From NCBI GenBank assembly GCA_963678675.1, contig OY783200.1:20722190-20786189 (forward strand): a stretch of 64,000 bases of DNA, given 5' to 3'. Positions 1 through 11,896 of this stretch are shown here, piece after piece (the first letter of the stretch is position 1; each line of letters starts with the position of its first letter). Below the pieces are notes generated by a model. It worked only from the letters and a program-made list of their open reading frames with translations. It did no database searches and was not told where the DNA came from. Both the position numbers and the translations under genes were made by a program. The stretch comes from Xiphydria camelus. Taxonomy: Eukaryota > Arthropoda > Insecta > Hymenoptera > Xiphydriidae.

Positions 1-159
1 TACTTATAGTTTCGACCCTGACTTCTCTTCCGAGCGAGTCGGAGACTACCGCAATGTGGCCCTGATCTTTCCCGAAACAGAAAGAGACAGCACGACTCAA
101 GGTCAACGGATCGGCGTTTCTGACTTCAAAGATGCCGCGTGGGAGTTAGCTAGCTGTGT

Positions 160-957
160 AAAGGCGCGTCCTGACTGAGTCGACAGTGTCGATCGATACT
201 GTCGACCAGAACATCGAAAACCGCGTCCTCACTGAGTCGACATTGTCGATCGACACTGTCGACTCAGTCAGGACGCGGCAGTCGACTTGGTCGATCGACA
301 TATTTTGTCGATCGACATGTCGACTGGTTTTCCACGAGTTGTCGGTAAACATCAAAGGTAGTCGAGTCGAACGCAGAGGGTTCGGCAAGGCGAGCGGTTG
401 TTTCGGCAGCGGTGCGATGACGGTCGGCGTACGGCGTACGATTTTTGGCGATGCTCAAAGGCCGCCCCAAACTGTCCGCTTCGTGTAGACGCTAAATTAC
501 TTGGCTCATGCTTGAATGCTTATTTTTTTATTCGTGTTCCGTCGCACGATAGACGGAATTCAGAATATCGGTTCGTACCGTTCGATAGCACCGCGATCTG
601 AATACCTCACTAGCAAACGATATATTTTGGCGAAAGCGGCAAATGCGCTTGCAGTCCCGCACATTCCCCGAAAATTTTAATCGATACCGCTATGCGCGGA
701 ATACTAAATCTGTCTTGTAAAGGAGAGAATGACGAATTCAATAGATGACCGTCCGGAAAGACCAATCCAACCGGGGGCCCGTTTACGCCGAGGGTCGGAA
801 CATACCTCCGGAGGGTCGGGCCTTGTAGACCCGTCGACTCGACTACCCTTTGATGTTTACCGACAAACCAGTCGACATGCCGGTCGACAAAATCCAGTCG
901 ACAAATTCTAGTCAAAAGTGTCGATCGACACTGTCGACTCAGTCAGGACGCGCCTTA
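160..957. mobile_element. foldback element with long terminal inverted repeats and 8-bp target duplication
   Basis: The left end (a)aaggcgcgtcctgactgag is repeated inverted at the right end (ctcagtcaggacgcgcctt). The arms continue through gtaaacatcaaaggtagtcg (343-362), whose inverse is near 835-862. Flanks are agctgtgt (152-159) and agctgtgg (958-965), matching 7 of 8 bases. The left arm holds an extra internal inverted copy at 225-283. No transposase is present. Confidence 0.7.
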
Positions 958-1029
958 AGCTGTGGCGTTACCGCACGTCAGAATACGCTCGTGTGCACCG
1001 GAGCTAAATCAGCTTGTGAAGGTCAAAAC

Positions 1030-2700
1030 ACACTTAAGGTTACCGCACACTTGGGCGTCGCGTTAAAATACCGACTGGATAAAATACATACAAATAAATG
1101 TACTACCGCACACTAGAGCGGCGCGTCGCGTCGCGTCAGGGACGGGGTTCTTGCCCAGAGCGGCGCGTCGCGTCAAAATACCGACTGGATAAAGTACATA
1201 CAAATGAATGTACTACCGCACACTAGAGCGGCACGGCGCGTCGCGTCGCGGACGGGAATTCTTCCCTTCGAATCCTTGGCGTCAAGCGACGCATCCCGAC
1301 GGGACGGTCATAAAGACGGGTCATCTTTGTCCGTCGCACAATAGACGAAATTCGGAATATCGGTTCTTACCACTCACTATCATCGCGATCGCGTATGTGC
1401 AGGAGGGCTAGCAATTAATTCCTTTAGGAAAGGTGCGGGACTGCGAGTTCATTAGCAACCTGGATTCGCCGAAATATACCGCTTCGCCGATGGCGAGAAT
1501 AACTTTAAGTTGATGAGGTATTTATGATTGCGATACTATTAAAACGGTACGAACTGATATTCAGAATTCCGTCTATCATGTGACGGAACTCACTTCACTA
1601 TCAATACTTTTAAAATGAATTATATATTTTTCATATGAAGGTCTCATCCAGCGCACTATTTTCATAATATGAAATATTGTTATACTTATAGAAGGAAATG
1701 TACCTATGCTCATAGGTATCAAATTAATAACCGTGCATTAAACATTTCTAGATTTTTTATCAACTCTTTTTTACATAAATAATATTCTCCATGTCCGGCA
1801 CGTCACGGCAATACTCAAGCCTTTGGTTTTCTGAAGCCAGGCTCTATTAATTAATCATTTAGTGAACACAGCTTGCGTAAAAATATGGGAAAGAGAGGCA
1901 CCTTTTATATCTATTAAGAAAAATCGAATTTTCCATACCCCAGGCGACGGTCTATATCGGTTACCGCCGAAAAAGTGGGCGATGCCACGATCCATCGCCG
2001 GCCATGCCGTACAGTTTATGGACATTCAGGTAAGTATCACCGGGCATGTCGTAAAATTTATTGACATTCAGGTAATAATCCCCGGGTTTCGATGGGACCC
2101 GACGCGACGCGACGCCCAAGTGTACGGTAACCTTTACCTGAATGTCCGTAAATTTTACGTCACGGCTCGGTGACGCTCCGCGATGGATGGTGGCATCGCC
2201 CATTTTTCCGGCGGCAACCGACAGATTCGGACTTGAATGTCTGTAAATTTTATAAAATATATTATAATCAGACGGTGTATCAGCAGTGCAACAAGATGTA
2301 CGACGGCAGCAGTAGTTCTAATGAGGAAATTGCTTTTATGGTAGCATTGATGTCAGAAAGAAATAGAAAGAAGAGAATGTGGATCCATCCTATCAATAAA
2401 AAACGCGCCAGTCTTGGAGAATTCGCCAGTCTGGTCGCGAGATTAACCACAAGGTATTTCGATCGCGATGATAGTGAGTGGTAAAAACCGATATTCCGAA
2501 TTTCGTCTATTGTGCGACGGACAAAGGCGACCCGTCTTTATGACCGTCCCGTCAGGGCGCGTCGTTTGAAGCCAAGGATTCGAAGGGAAGAATCCTCGTC
2601 CGCGCCGCGTCGCTCTAGTGTGCGGTAGTATTATACATTTATTTGTATGTATTTTATCCAGTCGATATTTTGACGCGACGCCCAAGTGTGCGGTAATCTT
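1030..2700. mobile_element. composite foldback repeat with inverted arms
   Basis: The left arm (about 1,030-1,400: accgcacacttgggcgtcgc, the 1,066 unit, accactcactatcatcgcga) is repeated inverted at about 2,443-2,700. Inside lies a further palindrome at 1,963-2,218 (gggcgatgccacgatccatc paired with gatggatggtggcatcgccc). No coding capacity is recognisable. Confidence 0.65.
1066..1250. repeat. two direct copies of a roughly 105-bp unit
   Basis: aaaataccgactggataaa is followed in both copies by a tacatacaaat.aatgtactaccgcacac stretch and agagcggc, at about 1,066 and 1,171. Both carry runs of gcgtcgcg. Confidence 0.75.
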
Positions 2701-2739
2701 AAAGGGGAGAATGGCAAATTCAATAGGTGACCGTTCCGG

Positions 2740-4100
2740 TAAACCTAATACCTGGCTTATCAGGTATAGAGGATCGCTTCAACATTCCGCGTAGCCTGAA
2801 CCCTCGTTATGACCAAGGACGAGCAACGGTACCCTTGCCCGCTAACTGGGATGCGGAAACTACCCAACGTCATCTATTGTTCTAATGTCTTTCTCTCCTA
2901 GCCAATCGGGGCACACCGCATCAACCCCCACTAGTTACACCGTTATTCTCATTCAACCAATCAGAGCGTACCGCATTACCCACGCTATCCCCACTATCTA
3001 TTAGCTGTAAGATATATAAACCGCAACCAAATGTACGTTATTCAGTGTGTAATCAAGTGAACAGTGTCTCAGCCAGCATAGTGTATCCAGCGCATTCAGG
3101 CAATAAGTCCTTCAACTTGCCGTTCCTTTCACCTAAGTGCATATCCGTTTCACTCAGGTGACTAGTGAGTTAATTTGCCGTCCGAGGCATGTCAGTGTAG
3201 TGTATCATCAACGTACTTAATCTCCTTAACTCGGATATATTATTAGTAATATAGTGAGTGCAGTGTCGAATCATTTGAACTAACCGATCGGTTTAAATCT
3301 ACCTCATCACATATCCAATCAACAGCCGATATTTCAAAATCTGCCTTGCGGTATGTTTGGACAGTAGTCGTGTTACGAACGAGTGTCTTCGGGATCTACG
3401 ACCACGCGGAGATTTAGCATTGATTGCACGGCGCCCAAACAAGTATGTATACTTTAAAATTCATATGAATATACGGTTACCGTAATTTCAATAACCTTTT
3501 ATTCACTGCTTCCTTTTAAAATATTGACTTTTCCAGGCGGAAAAATTCTATGTTTTCTATATTATAATCCATATGTGGTGTTTTGGTCATATATGGATTA
3601 TATATTATTTATACATTTACCATATAATGACTATTTGGATTCTTGAATGCATAATCCATATATATTTCGTAGATGATTAATATAGAAATCATATGCAGAT
3701 TAGACCAAGACTGTTGTCCTAAAAGTAGATTGAAATAAAAGTAGGAAAGAATCATTAGATACGATTGGCACTTCTCAGAGAATTACAGTTCTTACAATTT
3801 ATTCTAATTCTTTATCATTAGTTGGTATTGATACATATGACTAGCCATTGATCGTAATATGAAAACATGGAGCCTGTATTACATTTATCGGGATAACTTT
3901 CATATTATTTATTGTATGACATTTGTACATAAATCCCGCCGTATTATATTGATACTGATTTCCGTCAACTTCAAATATGCCATCGCAGATGATTTCTCGA
4001 ATAATTGCCAAATGTGAATACTCACAATTGCAATTATTATGTCTGCACCGATTACTGATTAGTTTTAAATAATGTTCTACGATTTCATCTGATTGTCAGT
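2740..4100. other. no gene seen; AT-rich, with a MITE-like piece
   Basis: There are no credible coding regions. At 3,534-3,700 there is a piece starting ccaggcggaaaaattctatg, related to elements at 54,424 and 54,868. Confidence 0.5.
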
Positions 4101-4117
4101 CATGTCAATATATTGTA

Positions 4118-4399
4118 TTACAGATGAAGATGTCTGTAAAACTTTTCCATACTGTGCAGACATAAACAATTTTTTTTTTTCGGCAATCTGAAATATTTCC
4201 ACATTGTATATCGTTCAACATCTAGCTCATTATCTAGTAATGCCTGTTGAACATTTTGCGGTACTTCTGGAAGAGCTCTGTAAGTACCAACGGAATACAT
4301 TTGGTCTCCAATTTGTTCAATTATTTTGACCTGTCGTTTTTTTCTTAAACAAAATTCTCGTATTTGTCCTTCTGGAAGTTCGTCAATATAACGTGCCAT
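4118..4399 (-). CDS. hypothetical 93-residue ORF
   Basis: Open frame MARYIDELPEGQIREFCLRK and onward, charged, with LPEVPQNVQQALLDNELDVE in the middle. It has a clean start after an AT-rich leader (ttaaATGg). Not recognised. It could be a small gene, an exon, or transposon debris; no partner exon was found. Confidence 0.3.
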   Translation of the reverse strand: MARYIDELPEGQIREFCLRKKRQVKIIEQIGDQMYSVGTYRALPEVPQNVQQALLDNELDVERYTMWKYFRLPKKKNCLCLHSMEKFYRHLHL

Positions 4400-4589
4400 T
4401 TAACGATAACTAACCCTATAACCAAGTCCTTTTTCAAGGTCGCTGGACCGAAAATAAAGATATATATATATCAGTATTATATCCCCACCATTCCCAATTA
4501 CCCCTCTCCGTCGGAAAGAAAATTATTGTAGTATATATAGTGCTCTAATATATATTCAGAGGTATCACGGCTGTATCAGTGGGACTCGG

Positions 4590-4870
4590 GATACCCCCGA
4601 AAAAGAACTGAAAGCACTGAAAATGATAACCCTCTCTGAAAAAGAATTGAAAGCACTGAAAATGATACCCCTGAAAAGGACTGACACCCCTGAAAATGCA
4701 TTTATGCAAGCCTGTAATGGCTTTTTCAGGTGTTCCGAATTCATGGGTCGACCCATGGCCGCGCGGTCACTTCAACGAAAATAATTCTGCTCTGTCAGTG
4801 GTATTTCATGGGTTTTTCAGTTCTGTCAGGGCTTTTTCATGTCTCGGATTTCGACTCGAGGGGTTTTAAC
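4590..4870. repeat. degenerate direct repeats
   Basis: gaaaaagaa(c/t)tgaaagcac followed by tgaaaatgataccct occurs at 4,600 and 4,638. Related inverted pieces (ggctttttcag, gggtttttcag, gggctttttcatg) follow to 4,850. Confidence 0.55.
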
Positions 4871-5109
4871 CGGTGCACGTCAGAGCGTGCACCGATGGAA
4901 TAACGCTCCGAAACACCGTTACGTACCTATCTTCCAAGGAAATGCGACCTCGCGCTAATTGCCATCGACGCATTAACCGAAAGGAGCTTTTTCCTGGAAG
5001 GCAGGATCAACGGTTGATGGTGGCAGATACGATCGGTCCGCTACTACGCATATGAATGGAATATTCGGGGTTCCGTCGCTCGGTGCGACGGAACATTAAC
5101 CATATACGC

Positions 5110-5350
5110 ACTATACCATATGAGGCTAAACTTACTCGCCAGAAAAGAAATTTTAGTCATTGTTATCTCATTAACTGTGAGCTCTTGGCTGTATTTGTAT
5201 AATACTTTTTTGAAGATTACGTTTCAATCTACAATAAAGTCTTATATCGATGTAGGCCAAAAATTTATTGATAATGAGATAATAGTAGTTGAAGTTTCTT
5301 TCGTGGCGAGCAAGTTTAGCCTCATATGGTATGATTTATGCGAACGTTAA
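5110..5350. mobile_element. palindromic MITE, copy 1 of family at 48,280
   Basis: Ends are atatgaggctaaacttactc and, inverted, the stretch around gcgagcaagtttagcctcat. The sequence ttatatcgatgtaggccaaa is shared with the copy at about 48,282-48,505. Confidence 0.65.
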
Positions 5351-5588
5351 AAAATCTATATATAGTCCTTATACGATTAATATAAAAATCAAATTTCATC
5401 CATATATGATCAAAACCACATATGAATTATGTACAAATTATAATTTTTGTCGCGAAAAAAACTGAAAACTAAACTGTCTCGATACACTATAACATTCCTA
5501 AGTATTTTCTTTAGAGTTTTTGATAAAAAAAAAGTGTTTAAATAGAGGAACCTATCTTGTCGAATTGTTACAGGTCGACTTGCTTCAT

Positions 5589-5801
5589 TTATCTTGACTT
5601 TTGATTGGCATACCTTGTTTTGGCATCTTGAATTACACAACGAATCTCTTTAGTAAAAACACGACACGCTGGTACCTCCTCCGGAAGCTTTGATTTCCTT
5701 GTAACTCTACCTCTTTCTTGCATTTGTATTTTTCTGTCATACAATTTTTTAGTCATCACTTTTCCTTTCCAACGATAAGGTTGTGCCGTGAAATTATACA
5801 T
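5589..5801 (-). CDS. hypothetical 70-residue basic ORF
   Basis: Starts MYNFTAQPYRWKGKVMTKKL, rich in Lys and Arg, ends KTRYANQKSR. Not recognised; it may be part of a repeat. Confidence 0.2.
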   Translation of the reverse strand: MYNFTAQPYRWKGKVMTKKLYDRKIQMQERGRVTRKSKLPEEVPACRVFTKEIRCVIQDAKTRYANQKSR

Positions 5802-5819
5802 TTTGTATTTAAAATTTTA

Positions 5820-7260
5820 AACATGTAGCTTTAAGGTTATGAATATTAAAATACGCAGCTGTGTCACACGTAGAATTCTGTCGTTAAGTGACCGTTTTTA
5901 CCGACAAATTTCGTACCAACCTCTTGGTCAAAACCTGCGGTGTTGCCACGTTTTTTTCGTTTTCTTACTCGAATAAATAATGTAAAATTTAACAGTAATA
6001 AATTTAAATAAATATTACATTGATTTTAAATCAATAATAGTGCAATGATAAGCCACATTTTGTGACATTAACAACGTATATATAATTTTTTAATCAATTA
6101 AAATTTCATTACATGATATTGGCAATACACGTCGGAAGCTTTGATCTTTCCCTCCTCTCGCCTCACCCCGTAGAGTCCTGGTGTCTCTCCTTAAGTCGGA
6201 ATTCCATGGAACCAAGTTAGAGATTTGTCTTTGATTCTCATTTGCTTTTACTTCTCTTTTCTTTCTTTCTGTACAATATTGCCGCCGGTTGCGAGGGCTA
6301 CATTTAGAAAAAGGTTTCATCATTCTACGAGCGACGGATGATTCATTGAAGCGCAATCTTTACGTCTGAATGGATAACAGGAGTGCGGGAGACCAACGCA
6401 CGTGGAAGGGAGGCTGAGAGAATTCGCCATGACAGCTTGGAAATCGACGGGAGACCACCGTACTAGATTTTACTGTTGCCTCAAAACACCAATCGGTATT
6501 TGAAGAAGCTTGCGCTGTCACGTAAGAGGTGTCAGTACCGCGTATTTGACTAGGCTTTGTTATTCGCTAATTTGGCAACTCAGCCTGGACTCCTAAAGTA
6601 AGGAGCAAGGGCTTGCGCTCGCTGTCATCACGCTACTCGCTGAATTCGTTCACGTGCTGCCGAGGAAGCAGCTAGTTTGCCCTTTTCTGGTGTATCTGTG
6701 CCTTTTCTTAAGGAAGCCGTTTCTGCTTTACTCATCTGTCTTTCCGCAACCGGTAGGCTGTCTAAAAATTCTGTAATATCTCGGATTCTCTCTCTTTTCT
6801 AGTTTTTGTCCATTTCCATGGCGTAAATTACATTCATAATCAGGATCATCTGTGCAATCAATAAAAATCAATGAAAAATAGAAATTATTGAACTATGAAG
6901 TCTAAATCATACTTCTTCTTTGTTATATATAGCAGATATATTTATTTCGGAATCCAATTGAAATTACCTTTCTCAGTTTGAACAGATGTAGCAGATGTAG
7001 TGTTATCATCAGAAAGGTCGGATTCTGTGCCATTATTTTTTTGTATACGGTAAACTTTAAGTTTACATGTATTACAGATCTTATCTCAGATATTTTATCA
7101 TTCGAAAGAATTGTGGATAATTCCTTTGCTTTTTCTTCGGTCACAATTGTCCTTTCCGAAATTCCTCCTTTTTTCCACAGAGTTCTGCCTTCCTCTCCAG
7201 TATGTATAACAAAAAAATGTCAAAACCTAATTAATAAACTAGGTAAATTAATAAATTAGT
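5820..7260. other. no confident gene
   Basis: AT-rich DNA with a moderately GC-rich part at 6,100-6,700. A minus-strand frame at 6,090-6,356 (Arg/Lys-rich) has no recognisable domain. Downstream parts of the 7,283-8,396 gene may lie near 6,960-7,200 (minus, EEKAKELSTILSNDKISEIR), but a stop precedes them. Confidence 0.4.
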
Positions 7261-7282
7261 GAGAGAATTGCAGATTACATAC

Positions 7283-8396
7283 CTTCGGTTTCGCGCGCAC
7301 AAGTTGCGGCCGCCACGCGGTCGCCTGTTCGCCGGTTCGTTCAGCTCAACTGCAAAAAACAAAAGCATTTATGAATAAAATTGTATAAATTTATTTTATA
7401 ATAAAAAAATAAAATATTAAGAAAAATAGAAATTTACCTTCTGCCTGTGCCGGCTCATGTTCGGGCCCTCTTTCTGGAATACATAAATAATAATAAAGTT
7501 ATATAAATACGTATTTTATATAATAAATAATATAAAAAGGAAATGATGAAGATTTTACTTACCTTGGTTAGCTTCTGTTGGAGGTTATCCTTGGACGCCT
7601 GGAGCAGGATGGTGTACTTGCGGGGCGGGTTGGGCAATATTTTTCTGCTGCAATTGTTGTAATTGAGCAGCCAATTGCTTAAACCGCACCCTAAAAGTTG
7701 CCGCTTCCTGCTCAGCGCGTACCAAGGATGCCCTAAAAGTTGTCGTTTCCTGCTCAGCGCGTACCAAGGACAGCCGTAAAAATTCATTGTCATGTTGGGG
7801 AACCTGACGTCGATCGCCAGGAAGGCCATGCTCCCCAACCTCCTCTCCGTTCTCAATGGCTCCTTTTTTTTTAAGGAGGGGAATTCTTTTTACGAACACC
7901 CGGCCCGAGCAATGTCCGGGAAGTCTCAATGACTCCTGGAAGCTCATCTTCAATGCCCATTGCCTGTAATATAGCATAACAACATTACAATTAATTGTAG
8001 AAAAACAGACAATATTTCACACAATTTATTACTAATTATATTACTAATAATATACAAATATTGTATGATTATTTATCTACTTACATTCATTGTTGTCAGC
8101 CGACGTGTCGTCTGTTGTTGTGAAGTTAAATTAACTAGAATCGCCTTTACTGGTTGGAAGGGATCTTCTTTCATTGTATCCACAATAGCTTCATCCTCTT
8201 CTTGCGTTGTAATCCTATAACGCCCATTATGACAGCGCTTATCTTGGACAGGCTCATCCTGATTTATCCGTTTCATCCAGCGTTGTACAGTACGTATAGT
8301 GCAGTTCAAGATCTCTGCTACCTCCGCAGTTCTCACGCCTGCTTCTAACATTCCTCGAAGTCTTCCTAAATTTTCAGGTGTTGGTTGAAAGGCCAT
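7283..8396 (-). mobile_element. spliced helix-turn-helix gene of Tc1/mariner type, frame broken
   Basis: Four exons can be seen with good splice sites: 8,085-8,396, 7,563-7,963, 7,438-7,473 (36 nt) and 7,283-7,349. Exon 1 gives 104 residues starting MAFQPTPENLGRLRGM, with a homeodomain-like helix-turn-helix (EVAEILNCTIRTVQRWMKR) and the segment NGRYRITTQEEDEAIV, as in N-termini of Tc1/mariner transposases. Exon 2 enters in phase 0 but hits TAA before a run of nine A; past that run another frame stays open and encodes a coiled coil with a 13-residue tandem repeat (SLVRAEQET..FRA). The last exon is Arg/Gly-rich (RRPRGGRN). No DDE catalytic part was seen. It is probably a decayed transposon gene or a broken domesticated gene. 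Confidence 0.5.
7700..7780 (-). repeat. 39-bp tandem duplication in the coiled-coil exon
   Basis: Two adjacent copies of ctaaaagttg(c/t)cg(c/t)ttcctg followed by ctcagcgcgtaccaagga occur. They encode SLVRAEQE(T/A)(T/A)TFR twice, so the duplication keeps frame. Confidence 0.8.
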
Positions 8397-9199
8397 CCTC
8401 TCGTTTTCTCGTTATAACCACTTTCGAATATTATTAGGTTACAACTTTGCCTCTGCCGTTTTCCTATAGATGGCTTATGCGGAAAACGGCGGAAGCAAAG
8501 TTGAGACCTAATATATGATAAAAGCAAAGAAGAAATTGAAATTGGATAAAATGAAGACGATTAAACTCGATTCTCAATTTTTCGAAAATAATAACATTCA
8601 CTTTTGCACCATCAGTACCAGTATAATTCATAACGAAAATATAATACTAATCCTGAAATACCTCAAATTTTATCACCGCAGACTGTAACTCAAGATTTTG
8701 ATAATCTTGGTGACAACGAGGATCCTCAGCCTTTGGCAACTTATTTTACTAATTTTCAATAATGTGATTTGTATTTTCATAAACAAACATTTTTAAAGAA
8801 GTTTAAAAATTTGTTTAAAAAAATTATCTTAACATAATCCTGTAGAACTGCAACGATCGCACTGCAAACTTTTGGGATTACCTATATTAGAAATAAGTTG
8901 TGATGAAACTTTAAACAAGTAGTGAAGACTTCTAAAACTGTCTCCTATTGCAAGAAATCGGAGGGTTATGGCAAGGCGCTTATTTCCTGGAATCGCTTTT
9001 CTCCACTTTGTATTTTTTTTTACAAATCATTGGTCCTACTTTCGACAGTAGATAATCGAAATCCTCGCTTGACATTTTGCAGACATTTTCAAATTTTATA
9101 AATTGTGATATTTTTGAGCTGCTGCTGCATTACGTGAGTGAAACGTTGCTTGATGATGAGGTGAAGGTGACTCTGTGGGTGACTGCGAAAGGTGAGAAA

Positions 9200-9765
9200 A
9201 AACATGACTAATGTGAAGACTGGGAGTTGGGTGATGGTGAGCTTTGTGAATAGTTAGGTGTACATGAAATATTGAATTGGTGGGTAGGATTCATTTGCCC
9301 ATAAGTAGCATATGAACGGGAATTCATTTTTATTTCAAACAGTACGTTGTTAATCCGGTGCATACAAATTTCTCTACTCTGCTCATCCATTTCCTGTAGT
9401 TTTGCACCTATTAATTCTCCATATTATATAAAGCACACGTTTCTTTCCTTTGTAGGCTTATTAGCTGCAATTTGTAACAAGGAATATGCATTGTCCATTT
9501 TTTCTTGAAGTCCATGTACTTCAGCAATTTTTTTCTTTTTTTGTGCAGGAGTTTAAAATACAGGCTTACTCATCTAAGGCAATACCAATGCTGCACAGTA
9601 GAAGAATTATTGCAATAGATCAGTAAAATTAGTAATTTATGTTGGTAAACATCTTCATTTTCAATAGTATTCCGTTCAGGTCCCCCAGTTTCCGAGTTAA
9701 CACCAACAATATTCTCCTCTTTATCATTCTTGTCGTCTTCTTCGGACATAATATCCTAAAACGTT
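9200..9765 (-). mobile_element. PIF/Harbinger accessory protein remnant (C-terminal part of a MADF gene)
   Basis: Minus-strand pieces read MSEEDDKNDKEENIVGV from an acceptor-like ttttag at about 9,765 and, further on, AKLQEMDEQSREICMHRINN with a Ser/Pro/Asn-rich tail to a stop near 9,208. The pattern (acidic linker, then EQSREICMHRINN) matches C-termini of MADF-type accessory proteins of Harbinger elements. Stops and frameshifts lie between the pieces. Confidence 0.45.
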
Positions 9766-9954
9766 AAAAAACTATTAGGTACAATCATGTTACTAATCCA
9801 CTCCATTATTATCGGCTATCACGGGCTCTTAGAGTGGTAGGAAAAGTGGTAGGAAATACATTCGGATTATTGGCTAATGTATTTAGACAGCTTCGGAAGC
9901 CAATGTTGCTTCAACCTGATAACGAGCCTGAAACAGGCTCTAAACGACGCCATT

Positions 9955-10100
9955 AATGAATCCTTTTTCTTTTTCATTTCAGTGATGAAGTATTCTGACC
10001 AATTTTAACCTCTAAGCGTTTCCAAGCATCATAAACGTCGTTCCGATTTTTATGGTTTGGTAAAGACGCATTCCATATATTACAGATTCATTTTCATACC
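9955..10100 (-). mobile_element. MADF-domain remnant (N-terminal part)
   Basis: The minus strand reads LPNHKNRNDVYDAWKRLEVK and onward, then a basic KRKR run after a stop. The hKNR....AW..... pattern is the middle of a MADF (Myb/SANT-like) DNA-binding domain. It lies just upstream of the C-terminal remnant at 9.2-9.8 kb and is probably the same gene. Confidence 0.45.
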
Positions 10101-10229
10101 ACTCTGTGTTACTGTACTGTACAAATCACATTTGGCAGAGCGTATTGTACATGCTTGTGGTATTTTACATAACATGCGTCTAAGATATCAGCCATAGGAG
10201 AGAGAATACAGAAGCAAATTATGCGGGAA

Positions 10230-10471
10230 CGGTTTAGGGAGTATCGTGATGGATACACATTTTGCTCTACGGAGATTCCAGAACGTCGAATGGGGGCTTG
10301 CATAAATGGAGTAACCTCTCCGATAATATCATGGGCAAGTTCTTTGCTAACCCTGAATCTTTTTATAAATGCTTGGTCAGTCAACGATGCAGAAGAATCA
10401 ATTTTTTGAAGCACTTGCCATCCCCCTTCCAAATCTTCTTCATCGCCACGGAGATCTCGTAATACCTTCAA
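10230..10471 (-). mobile_element. HARBI1-like transposase, N-terminal fragment
   Basis: The open stretch begins MKVLRDLRGDEEDLEGG and contains the HARBI1 N-terminal pattern FIKRFRVSKELAHDIIGEV, then PFM. It loses frame near SGISVEQ. It is downstream of the more complete transposase at 10.7-11.9 kb and so is a second copy. Confidence 0.6.
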
Positions 10472-10744
10472 TTTATTTATTGTTCAAAAATTTCCCGAAC
10501 CAGCTAGGTAACACTGAGTTGGCAATTTTTATACACTCTGTACATATTATGTAGGTACCTACCTCGTTAGCGATGAGTAATCTTAAAGTCAAAGTAATGT
10601 CAAATTAAAAGCGATACTTTATTACAGATTCATACACAGTGTGAAAAACATGCACGAAATATACTACCAAAATATTTACATTAAAGTATTTTTTAATACT
10701 AAGACAGAAGATTTTTAATTACAAATGATTTTATAAAATGTTTG

Positions 10745-11896
10745 CTACATGGTTTCGCATTTCTACTCCATTTCTGTCGTCATCTCTATATTCTTCTGCA
10801 TTCATATGGTAATTATGCTCTGCTTAATTTATTTCAACATTGTGTATAGCAGGTACTTCATTTTCATAATAAGGAACATTTTCATCCAAGGCCAAATTGT
10901 GAAGAACATAGCAAGCGCTTATAAAATTAGCAATAACATGATCTCCTCTTAATTTTAAATGGTACAATTGTCTAAATTTTTACTTTAATATGCCAAAGCA
11001 ATACTCCACTATATAGCGTGTTTTAGACAACTTTATATTATAAGTTTGTTGCCTTCTTGTTAAATTACCCAAATCTATAAATGGTGTAAGCAATTGTCTT
11101 AGACAAGGATAACCACTATCTCCCAAAATATAACCATTGCGACATCTTTCAGGTAGATTTGTTGATAAAGGTGAGAAACTCTCGCATCATGTACTGAACC
11201 TGGAAAGCCGACTTTTACATCCCCGATTTTCCTCTTGTCATCGCAAACAACTTGAAGCTGTAGCAAGAAATATGTATAGAGCAATTTATGATGAATGTTC
11301 ACAGAGTATTTAAGACTGAAAATGAAACAAATCATACAAAGTAAACTTACTTGCATTGAATAATAACCTTTCCTATTTAAATGCGAATCAGGACCATCTG
11401 ATGGTTTATCTATTCTAACATGACTACCATCAATAACGCCAATGTGACACTTGATAAACCGTTTGTGGCAAATTGTTCTTCTATAATATTTTGCTCTTCA
11501 GGAGTCCATGTTATAACTTCTGGTGACGAATTACTCAGAAAGTAAGTCATTTTTGTAATAACTTTGTTAAGCGTACTAAGAGCTATATGGAATCTGTCTG
11601 CAACATCTGTATATGATGAAGCTTCATGTCCAGCAAACCATAAAAATGTTGTATAGTCGAAGGCACTTAATTTATCAAACTGACCACTCTCTGGTGGGAA
11701 AAGTAGTCAGACTGTTGAAATTTTTCAGCTATTTCATTGGCCAAGTGTCGACTGATTCTGAAGTGTTCCATAAACTCAGAGTCATTATATTGAGGAACTA
11801 TCTCCTCAAGATAGTTTTCATTTTTCTACTTCATTCTTTGGTGAAATACAACATACAATTCTTCATCACTGGAAGAACCAAGATTATCGTCTTCAA
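10745..11896 (-). mobile_element. PIF/Harbinger (HARBI1-like) transposase pseudogene, nearly full length
   Basis: Read on the minus strand through several stops and frameshifts: start MFEDDNLGSSSDEELY (11,896); FMEHFRISRHLANEIAEKF; first catalytic aspartate in the segment GVIDGSHVRIDKP (about 11,410); an intron of about 90 bp (donor gtaagttt near 11,351, acceptor near 11,260); QVVCDDKRKIGDVKVGFPGS, then VHDARV (second catalytic Asp region); ILGDSGYPC; and the C-terminal ACYVLHNLALDEN near 10,900. Known: HARBI1-family nucleases are DDE transposases with TWA target sites. The many stops show that this copy is dead. Confidence 0.75.

Noticed and set aside
186..488. 100-codon frame with repeated SIDTVD peptides
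   Set aside because: Arises from the GTCGAC/GATCGA palindromes of the foldback element; similar frames exist on the opposite strand for the same reason.
1066..1250. Repeated units considered as a CRISPR array
   Set aside because: Only two copies of a 105-bp unit in an animal genome within a foldback repeat; no short regular repeats or spacers.
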